Shown piece after piece: positions 17,206-24,427 of a stretch of 64,000 bases of DNA. The DNA lies in the NCBI RefSeq assembly GCF_020873875.1, contig NZ_JAHWGU010000007.1, forward strand, positions 186,001 to 250,000. The letters run 5' to 3'. The first letter of the stretch is position 1; each line of letters opens with the position of its first letter. The translations under genes and the position numbers were made by a program. The notes below the pieces were generated by a model. That model saw only the letters and a list, made by a program, of their open reading frames with translations, did not search any database and was not told the DNA's origin. The stretch is from Actinoplanes sp. DH11 (GTDB lineage: Bacteria > Actinomycetota > Actinomycetes > Mycobacteriales > Micromonosporaceae).

Positions 17206-18417
17206 ATGACTGCGCCTGACACCGAATCCGAGACCCGCCCCTGCGCCCACTGCGGACGACCCGTGCCGCAACGCGCCTCCGCCGGGCGCCCGTTCCGCTA
17301 CTGCCGCGACAACGACGGCGAGTGCCAGCGGGCCTCGCGCAACGTGCGGATGCGGCACCGCTCCTCCCCCGGCCTGGCCGGGTCGGTGGCGCGCACCTGG
17401 GAGGTGGTGGACCGCCTGGACACGCTGGTCGGCACCCTGACCGAGGCGTTGCACTCGGAGATGTCGCCGGCCGGCGTGGAACGGCAGGTCGCCGAAGTCC
17501 GCGCGGAGACGTCCCGGCAGGTGGCGGCGGCCCACGCGGAACGCGACGACGCGCGGCGCGACGCGGAACAGGCCGCCGACGCGACGGCGGCGGCCCAGCA
17601 GATCGCGGCGGCGGCGACCGCCGAACGCGACGAGGCGCGGCACCGGGCCGCCGAGGCGCAACGCTCCGCCGAGGAGGCGGGGCGGCGCGCCGAGGAAGCG
17701 GCCACGGCGCGGGACGAGGCGGTGCGCGCGGCGACCGGGGCCGCCGCGCTGCGCGAGCGGGCCGAGGCCGAGCGCGACACCGCTGTGCGGGAACTCGCGG
17801 AGGTCAAGAGCCACCGCGACACGGCGGAGCGGGATCTGGCCGCGGCGCTCAAGGACGCGTCGGATTTCCGTCGTACGGCCGAAGCGGCGCAACACCGCAC
17901 GGAGGAGGAACTGACCGCGGCCCGGTCCTCGGCGGCGCAGGCCCAGGAACAGGCCGTCGCGGCCCGCGCCGACGCCGAGCAGGCGGTCGCGCGGGCGGTG
18001 GCCGCGGAACGGTCCCGGGACGACGCGCAGGCGGCTTCCCGCGATGCCGTTGCACGCGCGACGGCCGTGCAGGCCGAGCTTGCGGGAGTGGTGGCCGAAC
18101 GGGACCGTCTCGCGCGTACCACCGAAGACCTGGAACGCACCGCGGAGCGCGCGTCGCGGGAACGCGCCGAGCTGGAGCGCCGCCTGGCGTCCGCCCGGGC
18201 CGACGCGGACGCCGCACAGGAGCGGGTGGCGCAGCTGACGTCGCAGGTCAGTGACTTGGCGTCGGCGCTGGCGGCGCTCGGGGCGGCACGTCCGGCGGCG
18301 GTGCCCGCAGCCGTTCCGACGGTCGCCGCGCCGGCCCTTCCGCCAGGCGTTTCGCCAGTCGCTGCGCCGGCCGTTGCGCCAGCCGCTCCGCCTGTCGTTC
18401 CGCCGCAGAAGAGCTGA
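17206..18417 (+). CDS. N-terminal zinc-finger-like, long coiled-coil protein
   Basis: A protein of 403 residues (406 if it starts at the ATG at 17197). Residues 10-45 carry four cysteines in a CAHCGRP to YCRDNDGEC arrangement that could hold one zinc. Residues 80-360 are an almost unbroken heptad coiled coil rich in Ala/Glu/Arg (AERDDARRDAEQAADATAAA and similar). The last 45 residues are an Ala/Pro tail (AVPAAVPTVAAPALPP). The layout recalls KfrA-like or scaffold proteins, which bind DNA at one end and form filaments through the coil, but there is no family match I can name. It runs on the same strand as rbpA, 380 bp upstream. Confidence 0.75.
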   Translation: MTAPDTESETRPCAHCGRPVPQRASAGRPFRYCRDNDGECQRASRNVRMRHRSSPGLAGSVARTWEVVDRLDTLVGTLTEALHSEMSPAGVERQVAEVRAETSRQVAAAHAERDDARRDAEQAADATAAAQQIAAAATAERDEARHRAAEAQRSAEEAGRRAEEAATARDEAVRAATGAAALRERAEAERDTAVRELAEVKSHRDTAERDLAAALKDASDFRRTAEAAQHRTEEELTAARSSAAQAQEQAVAARADAEQAVARAVAAERSRDDAQAASRDAVARATAVQAELAGVVAERDRLARTTEDLERTAERASRERAELERRLASARADADAAQERVAQLTSQVSDLASALAALGAARPAAVPAAVPTVAAPALPPGVSPVAAPAVAPAAPPVVPPQKS

Positions 18418-18616
18418 GCGATATTTCTCACGATCAAGCGGCTACCAACCGGTAGGCAGCGGTGGAAATCGGACGGAAACTGCTACCACGCCGCTACCGT
18501 GGTGGCACCCAGCAGTGACCGACGCGTGAGTAAATTGCTGGTGAACCGCATGAAGTGACCGACATCGCACCACCCGCACAAGTAGCAAAGTCCCACAAAG
18601 TGGACCAAGGTCCACT

Positions 18617-18642
18617 GGAACGCAGGTTCGATTTGCCGGGTA
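18617..18642 (+). promoter_or_regulatory. Possible SigR-type promoter upstream of rbpA
   Basis: GGAAC at 18617-18621 is followed after exactly 18 bases by GTA (18640-18642). This is close to the GGAAT-N18-GTT pattern read by the thiol-stress sigma factor SigR/SigH of actinomycetes, whose known targets include rbpA in Streptomyces. The leader to the rbpA ATG would then be about 150 nt. The rest of the 382-bp gap from 18418 shows no gene. Confidence 0.4.
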
Positions 18643-18799
18643 AGGCCTGTGGGCGGTTACGCTCATAGCGTTAACACCGCCGATACAGGCGGTGGTCGGC
18701 GGCAGCCGATGTTCCTTCATGCCCGCATGGAGGAATCCCGGGGCCGTCGCTTTCGTTACACGAACGAGAGCAGCACCACGAGCGAGGGGATAGCCGATC

Positions 18800-19138
18800 A
18801 TGGGCGAACGCATGCTGCGCGGCAGCCGTCTTGGCGCAGTCAGCTACGAGTCCGACCGTAACACCGAGCTGGCGCCCCGACAGACCCGTGAGTACCTGTG
18901 CGTCAAGGGTCACCAGTTCGAGGTCCCGTTCGCCGTCGACGCCGAGGTGCCCACCACCTGGGAGTGCAAGTTCGACGGCAGCGTGGCCCGCCTGGTCGAC
19001 GGCAACGAGCCGGAGCAGAAGAAGGCGAAGCCGCCGCGCACCCACTGGGACATGCTGCTCGAGCGGCGCTCCATCGCCGAGCTCGAGGACATCCTCAACG
19101 AGCGGCTCCAGGAAGTCCGCACCCGCCGCGGCCGCTGA
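18800..19138 (+). CDS. rbpA: RNA polymerase-binding protein RbpA
   Basis: The protein has 112 residues, typical for RbpA. It has the core domain start (RGSRLGAVSYESDR), the beta-barrel segment EYLCVKGHQFEVPFAVDAEVPTTWECKFDGSVA, the basic linker (EQKKAKPPRTHWDMLLERRS) and the C-terminal sigma-interaction helices (IAELEDILNERLQEVR). RbpA binds RNA polymerase and the principal sigma factor, stabilises the open promoter complex, and raises tolerance to rifampicin in some species. Two possible ATGs lie 12 bp apart (18800 and 18812). A strong terminator follows. helR, another RNA polymerase-associated factor, lies 5 kb away. Confidence 0.96.
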   Translation: MGERMLRGSRLGAVSYESDRNTELAPRQTREYLCVKGHQFEVPFAVDAEVPTTWECKFDGSVARLVDGNEPEQKKAKPPRTHWDMLLERRSIAELEDILNERLQEVRTRRGR

Positions 19139-19158
19139 CCCGCAGCCGAACGAACGCC

Positions 19159-19196
19159 GAAAAGGCCACCCCGGCCACCACCGGGGTGGCCTTTTC
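19159..19196 (+). terminator. Rho-independent-type terminator after rbpA
   Basis: A perfect 16-bp stem joins GAAAAGGCCACCCCGG (19159-19174) and its inverse (19181-19196) around a 6-base loop. The right arm ends in CCTTTTC, giving a short T-run. It lies 20 bp after the rbpA stop. Confidence 0.9.
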
Positions 19197-19392
19197 GCTG
19201 CCCGATCCGAATGAGCGGACCCAGCAGTTTCGCTCGCTTCCGCCGGCTCGACCTTCGCCACCGGAGCGGGCGGTCAGCGCCGGCTCGCGCCCCCTGCGGT
19301 CCGGGAACGTCATCACCGACCAGCGAAGTGAGCCAGTCCGGTCAGCTCGTGGTCGCGGCCGAAGCCCTCGGCAACAGTAGGCACCAGCGCCC

Positions 19393-20004
19393 CAGCCGGC
19401 CGTCAGTGACGATAGCCCAAGTAGCTCCCCAACAACCCGGAGCGACAGCCACCCCAGCCCGCTGTCAGTCACGGTCGTCCACAACGCTCGCCAACAGCCC
19501 TGAGCGACAGCCACGCCATCCGGCTGTCAGCCACGGTCGCCCAAGAGGCTCCCCAACAACCCTGGGTGACAGCCGACCCGCCAGCTGTCAGCCACGGCTG
19601 CCCAACGCGCTCCCCAACAACCCTGGCTGACAGCCGACCCAGCCAGCTGTCAGCCACGGCTGCCCAACGCGCTCCCCAACAACCCTGGCTGACAGCCGAC
19701 CCAGCCAGCTGTCAGTCACGGCTGCCCGAAGCGCTCCCCAACAACCCTGGGTGACAGCCGACCGCGGACTGACAGACACGGCCGCCCACAGCACTCCAAG
19801 ACAGCCCTGGCTGACAGCCGACCCGCCAGCTGTCAGTGAGGGTTGCCCGAAGCGCTCCCCAACGACCCTGAGTGACAGCCGACCTAGCCGGCTGTCAGTG
19901 AGGGCTGCCCGAAGCGCTCCCCAACGACCCCGAGTGACAGCCGACCCGCCAGCTGTCAGTCACGGTCGCCTGAAGCGCTGCACAACGACCCTGGGCGTCA
20001 GCCG
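19393..20004. repeat. Palindromic tandem repeat array 1, ten copies of about 61 bp
   Basis: Ten units with 60-63 bp spacing (GTCAG landmarks near 19402, 19463, 19525, 19586, 19648, 19710, 19769, 19829, 19892 and 19953). Each contains GCTGTCAGYCACGG on the left and CCCTGRSTGACAGCC on the right, inverted arms flanking a CCC(A/G)A-GCGCTCCCCAAC core. In the units near 19584-19640 and 19645-19700 the arms pair exactly (GCTGTCAGCCA with TGGCTGACAGC). No reading frame makes sense here. A related array with the same landmarks lies at 51229-51912. It occupies the gap between convergent rbpA and fxsA. Confidence 0.85.
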
Positions 20005-20810
20005 GACCCGATCGGCCCGTGCTCATGGTCGCGCGCGCAGCCCCAACCAGCGTGAGCGCCGACCGCGACGTCGGCTCCTGGCCATGATCACGCGAGATGC
20101 TGTCCAGCGACCGCGACCGCGACCACGACCACGACCGTGACCGCGAGCGCAAGCTGGGCGCTCCGCACGTTGGCCCACGACATGGACGAGGTTGCACCCG
20201 ACTACCTGCCGACCCGATGCCCGAGGCGTTGATCGGAAGACTCGTGGAGGCCCGGTCGCATGGCTTCCAACCCTTCACGTCACGCGGTCACTATCCCCAT
20301 AACGCAATAAATAGGGCAATCCCGCCGCCTCACACGCGACGGGACAGCGGCGACAACGGGACAGCGACGGGACAGGGACGGGCGATATTCGCCACCCGAC
20401 CGCGACCATGGCGGAATCGCAAACCCAGAGGGCGCAACCGGCTGCGCACCAGATGGCCGCGCCGTACAGGCCGACGCACATTGATGGTCGCGCGGACCTT
20501 GGGAGGCAGCGGAGCTAGGGGAGCCAGCGACAGTCGACGACCGCGCGTTGGGGAGACGCCGCACGCACGGGGCCACCGCGAGTCGACGGGAGCGGAATGG
20601 CGGCGCCCCGGGAACAGGTCAGGAACCGGCGGAAACGGGGTGACCACCGCGTCGCCGACGACGGCTCAGGTCGACGGCAAGCGCGGCCGCCACACCAACA
20701 GTGACGGCTCAGGCTGACAAGGAGCCCGGTAGCCGCCCCCAGGCCGACCAGAAGCGGGGCCACACCAGGTGCGACGACTCAGACCGGCCGGAAGCACGAT
20801 GGCCCCGCCC
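20005..20810. other. Gene-free stretch
   Basis: About 800 bp with no convincing gene on either strand. Open frames here give only Arg/Asp/His-rich low-complexity peptides. Visible features are a degenerate GACCGC/GACCAC hexamer run at about 20108-20150 and a locally AT-richer patch at 20292-20320 (ATAACGCAATAAATAGGG). I see no tRNA or recognisable RNA motif. Confidence 0.6.
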
Positions 20811-20953
20811 CGATGACAGTCAGGCCGCGAGCTGGCCGCGCCCCTGATGACAGCTCAGGCGGCGGGCTGGCCGCGCCCCCGGTGACAGCTCAGGCGGCGG
20901 ACTGACCGCGCCCCCGATGACAGCTCAGGCGGCGGACTGACCGCGCGGCGCAG
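20811..20953. repeat. 35-bp tandem repeat, four copies
   Basis: The landmark TGACAGCTCAGG (TGACAGTCAGG in the first copy) recurs at 20813, 20847, 20883 and 20918, followed each time by CGGCGGRCTGRCCGCGCCCC. The array ends about 30 bp before the end of the convergent fxsA-like gene. The TGACAG core is shared with the larger palindromic arrays, which may indicate a common origin. Confidence 0.75.
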
Positions 20954-20983
20954 AAGCGGGTGAGGTCTGCCGGGTGGGGAGGG

Positions 20984-21502
20984 TCAGCGGACGATTTCGC
21001 CCTCGATGGCGGGTGAGGGCTGGGTGTGGGCGCCCGCCGGCGGGGTGTCGTCGACGACGACGGTGACCGGGGCGCCGGAGTGGACGCGGACCTTGCGGGG
21101 GCCGAACAGGTTGCCGGTGGCGGCGCCGCCCAGGCTGCGTTCGGCGAAGCGTTCGATGCCGCGGCGGGCGAGGCCTCGGCCCGGCGGCAGCAGCAGGAGC
21201 AGGCCGAGCACGCCGGTGATGAAGCCGGGCAGGGTGAGCAGCAGGGCGCCGCCCAGGCCGACCAGGGAGCTGGTGACCTCGGCGCCGGGTGGGCGGTTCT
21301 CCTGGGCGGCGTGCTGGAAGGCGCGCCAGCCCTTGATGCCTTCGCGGCGCAGCAGGGCGATGCCGGCGAGGGTGGAGGCGGCCAGCAGCAGGATGGCCCA
21401 GCCGGCTCCGATGGCTTGGGAGACCGCCAGGAACACGAAGAACTCGGCCAGCGCCCAGAGCGGCATCGCCAGTGGAACGTAAGCCAGCCTGTTGCGGCGC
21501 AT
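20984..21502 (-). CDS. fxsA: FxsA family membrane protein
   Basis: A 172-residue protein with three or four hydrophobic helices: PLWALAEFFVFLAVSQAIGAGWAILLL, LVGLGGALLLTLPGFITGVLGLLLLLPPGR. The FxsA landmarks are all present: the pair of helices separated by a GRAFQ-like amphipathic stretch (GWRAFQHAAQE) and PGFITGVLGLLLLLPPGR. In E. coli, FxsA overproduction blocks exclusion of phage T7 by F plasmids; its ordinary role is unknown. The ATG at 21502 has a clear GGAGG 7 bp upstream; an earlier in-frame ATG at 21559 does not. It follows ppm on the same strand with a 63-bp gap. Confidence 0.88.
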   Translation of the reverse strand: MRRNRLAYVPLAMPLWALAEFFVFLAVSQAIGAGWAILLLAASTLAGIALLRREGIKGWRAFQHAAQENRPPGAEVTSSLVGLGGALLLTLPGFITGVLGLLLLLPPGRGLARRGIERFAERSLGGAATGNLFGPRKVRVHSGAPVTVVVDDTPPAGAHTQPSPAIEGEIVR

Positions 21503-21565
21503 TTTCAGACCTCCGGTGTCACCGGGCCCGTGTGGGGTGTGCGGGCCCGGGTCAAGCATGACACC

Positions 21566-22354
21566 TCACGGCCAGGTAGAGCCCTGTCGCGGCTTGCGAT
21601 TGAGGACTTTACGCAAACTCTCAGTTCGCGCCTGCGCGCCCCAGATGGTGACGCGGAGCAGCTGCTCCTTGAAGATGTTGCCGCTCATCTTGCTGACGCC
21701 GTGCTCGCGCTCGGTGAACGTGATCGGCACTTCGATCATGCGGTAGCCCTGGCGGTACGAGCGCCACGCCATCTCCACCTGGAACGAGTACCCGGTGGAG
21801 GCGATGGTCTCGACGTCGATCTTGTCGAGGACGCCGATCCGGTAGGCGCGGTAGCCGCCGGTCGCGTCCTTGAACGGCATGCCGAGGGCCATCCGGATGT
21901 AGATGTTGCCGCCGCGCGACAGCAGCAGCCGGTGCATCGGCCAGTTGTGCACGCTGCCACCGGGGATGTAGCGGGTGCCCAGCACGACATCGTGATCTCC
22001 GAGCGCGTCGAGCAGCTTGTGCAGCTCCTCGGGGGCGTGCGAGCCGTCCGCGTCCATCTCGACGACGGCGTCGTACCCCTTGTTCTTGGCCCAGGCGAAA
22101 CCGGCCTTGTACGCCGCGCCGAGGCCTTCCTTGCCGGCGCGGTGCAGGACGAAGATGTGGTCGTCGGCGAGAGCGAGCTCGTCGGCGATGGCCCCGGTGC
22201 CGTCCGGTGAGTTGTCGTCGGCGACCAGGATGTCCACCTCGGGTACAGCTTTCCGTACCCTTTCGGTAATCACCCGTACGTTGTCCGCCTCGTTGTACGT
22301 TGGGATGATCACGAGGGTACGCCCGATGCCGGGGTAGCCTTCCGCCTCGCTCAC
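21566..22354 (-). CDS. ppm: Polyprenol monophosphomannose synthase
   Basis: The protein has 262 residues and belongs to the GT2 family. It has the donor site IPTYNEADNV, the first acidic motif VADDNSPDGTG, the DxD-type metal motif MDADGSHAPEEL, and the acceptor-side GTRYIPGGSV and SGNIFKEQLLRV segments of dolichol/polyprenol-phosphate mannose synthases. It transfers mannose from GDP-mannose to polyprenyl phosphate for lipoprotein and glycolipid mannosylation at the membrane. No membrane anchor is present. Its GTG start overlaps the lnt stop by 4 bp. In mycobacteria these two activities are fused in Ppm1; here they are separate but coupled. Confidence 0.93.
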   Translation of the reverse strand: MSEAEGYPGIGRTLVIIPTYNEADNVRVITERVRKAVPEVDILVADDNSPDGTGAIADELALADDHIFVLHRAGKEGLGAAYKAGFAWAKNKGYDAVVEMDADGSHAPEELHKLLDALGDHDVVLGTRYIPGGSVHNWPMHRLLLSRGGNIYIRMALGMPFKDATGGYRAYRIGVLDKIDVETIASTGYSFQVEMAWRSYRQGYRMIEVPITFTEREHGVSKMSGNIFKEQLLRVTIWGAQARTESLRKVLNRKPRQGSTWP

Positions 22355-23979
22355 CGTTCCTCCGAGTCCTTGTCGCCGTCATTGCCGATGTTCGCACGCC
22401 GTCGGCGCAAGGGCAGCACGCCGGCGAGGGCGGCGACCATCAGAGCGACGGCCACCACCTCGGGCCAGTTGCCCGAACGAGTCGCCAGCGTACGCGGTCC
22501 CTCGGTGGCTATGTCACGCACCACCACGGCGGCCGTGTTGAAGCCGGTGGCGCCGTGTACGCCCCCCGCGCCGTCGACGAATCCGGACACCCCGACCGTG
22601 GAGACCATCAACGCCTCACGGCCGTGCTCGACGGCCCGGAGCCGCACCATGGCCATCTGCTGCAACGCCTCCGCCTCGTTGAAGGTGGCGTTGTTGGTCT
22701 GCACGGCGAGCAGTTGCGCGCCGCCGGTGACGGTGTCGCGGACGATGTCGTCGTACGCCACCTCGAAGCAGATCACGTCGCCCACCACCACGGCTCCGGT
22801 GTCGATCACGCCGGGCGCGTCGCCGGGCAGCATGTTGCGCACCAGGTCGACCTTCTCGGTGACCAGCCGGGCGATCGGGCGCAGCGGCATGTACTCGGCG
22901 AACGGCACCGGGTGGCGTTTCTCGTACTGCTGGGACAGGTCGGGCCCGGTGCCGGGCAGCCACAGGATGCCGACGTTGTAGATGTCCTCCGGGTCGTCGG
23001 TGCGCTGCAGCGTGCCGACCAGGATCGGCGCCTTGATCAGGTCGGCGGCCGCGGAGATCGCGTCGGCGGCGTCGTCGTTGCGCAGTGGGTCGATGTCGCT
23101 GGAGTTCTCCGGCCACACCACCAGGGCGGGCTGTTTCTGCCGGCCGGCGGCGACGTCGGCGGCGAGTTGCCGGGTGCCGTTGACGTGGTTGTCGAGCACG
23201 GCGCGGCGCTGGGCGTTGAAGTCGAGGCCGAGCCGCGGCACGTTGCCCTGCACGATCGCGACCGTGGTCATCGGGCCGCCGGGCTGGGTGAGCGGCAGGG
23301 CGGCCGGTCCGGCCAGTAGCACCGCGGCGGTGGCGGCGAACCCGGCCGCACCCACCCAGGACGACGCGGCGCGGGGCCGGCGCCGCCAGGCCAGCGCGAC
23401 GAGGGCCCCACCGGCGGCGGCGACCACGAGGGTGACAAGTGGCGCCCCGCCGTACGCGGCCAGCCGCAACGTGGGTGCGTCACCCTGACTGAACGCGAGC
23501 CGTCCCCAGGGGAAGCCGCCGAACGGCGCCCGGTCGCGCAGCGCCTCCTGACCGGTCCAGATCAGGCCGGTCAGCAGCGGCCACGTCCACCGCCAGCGGT
23601 CCACCAGCGGCGACAGCCAGGCACCGGCGGTCCCGGCGACCAGACCCAGCACGACGGCCTGCGCGGTGGACAGGAACACCCACGGCAGCCAGCCCGCCTG
23701 GAAACTGGTCCACCACAGCAGCGGATAGAACAGTGCCGCCCCGGCGAGCACACCGAGACCGAAACCGGCCCGCAGCCGCCGCCGGTGCACCGCGGCGGCC
23801 AGCAGCGCCACTCCGACCGGCGCGAGCCACCACACGTCGTACGGCGGCAGCGCCAGCAGCAGCGCGACACCCGCGGCCACCGCCAGGGCCGCGGCGACCG
23901 GCAGGCGCAGCGGGCGCGGCGCACCGGGCCCGGAGCGGTCCGGCACGGCGAGGGCGGGCGGCGGCAGAGTCATTTCCAC
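22351..23979 (-). CDS. lnt: Apolipoprotein N-acyltransferase
   Basis: A 542-residue integral membrane enzyme. The N-terminal half has seven or so helices (residues 25-230). The C-terminal nitrilase-like domain holds the Glu-Lys-Cys triad: Glu291 in VVWPENSSD, Lys354 in QQYEKRHPVPFAEYMPL, Cys404 in VGDVICFEV. It adds the third acyl chain to the N-terminal cysteine of lipoproteins, several of which are encoded in this window. The start may be GTG 23979 or the ATG two codons later. It is translationally coupled to ppm, and the pair probably supplies acylated and mannosylated lipoproteins. Confidence 0.94.
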   Translation of the reverse strand: MEMTLPPPALAVPDRSGPGAPRPLRLPVAAALAVAAGVALLLALPPYDVWWLAPVGVALLAAAVHRRRLRAGFGLGVLAGAALFYPLLWWTSFQAGWLPWVFLSTAQAVVLGLVAGTAGAWLSPLVDRWRWTWPLLTGLIWTGQEALRDRAPFGGFPWGRLAFSQGDAPTLRLAAYGGAPLVTLVVAAAGGALVALAWRRRPRAASSWVGAAGFAATAAVLLAGPAALPLTQPGGPMTTVAIVQGNVPRLGLDFNAQRRAVLDNHVNGTRQLAADVAAGRQKQPALVVWPENSSDIDPLRNDDAADAISAAADLIKAPILVGTLQRTDDPEDIYNVGILWLPGTGPDLSQQYEKRHPVPFAEYMPLRPIARLVTEKVDLVRNMLPGDAPGVIDTGAVVVGDVICFEVAYDDIVRDTVTGGAQLLAVQTNNATFNEAEALQQMAMVRLRAVEHGREALMVSTVGVSGFVDGAGGVHGATGFNTAAVVVRDIATEGPRTLATRSGNWPEVVAVALMVAALAGVLPLRRRRANIGNDGDKDSEER

Positions 23980-24427
23980 GCTGGGCAGGTTACCCGCAGA
24001 CGGCCGTCACCTGCGACGACGGAGGGGCGCAGCCCGGCTACGGCTGCGCCCCTCGCGCGATACATCTGGTGTCGCTGTTCCCGGCCGGTGGTTCCGGTGG
24101 GCGTGCGGTGACCTTCGGACCGACGCGCCACGAGCCGGATGCCCGCGTCGTGCCGTTGTCTACTGGCCATCGCTCAGCCGCCGGAGTGGCCACCTGAACG
24201 CGATCGGGCCCGCCCCGTCCCGCGCACCTCCACCCCCTGGACCTGGCTGAACGCGCGACCCCAGCGAGGACTGCGGCCAGTGGGTGGAGAGAACGAAACG
24301 AATCATGACCGCTCGCCGTGAACAAAGACCTGAAGACGGTACGTCCGGACACCCGTGGCGTGTCAACCGGGTCGCCCGCGTCCCGGCGTGTCGCGTTCCT
24401 CGGCGTGTCATCTTCCGTTCGCCTGAA
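23980..24427. other. Gene-free gap with one strong hairpin
   Basis: No gene is supported between the helR stop and the lnt start. A 12-bp inverted repeat GGGGCGCAGCCG / CGGCTGCGCCCC lies at 24025-24053, but without a T-run on either strand. A CGGCGTGTC-like 9-mer recurs near 24360-24410. The promoter of lnt-ppm-fxsA should lie near the left end of this gap. Confidence 0.5.

Noticed and set aside
19393-20004. CRISPR array
   Set aside because: The whole unit, including the parts between the arms, is similar from copy to copy; there are no unique spacers and no cas genes.
20097-20717. Possible 206-codon gene
   Set aside because: The peptide is low-complexity (Asp/Arg/His runs), there is no ribosome binding site, and codon usage does not look like the neighbouring genes.
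24025-24053. Terminator for helR
   Set aside because: The hairpin is strong but lies 375 bp after the helR stop and has no T-run on either strand.
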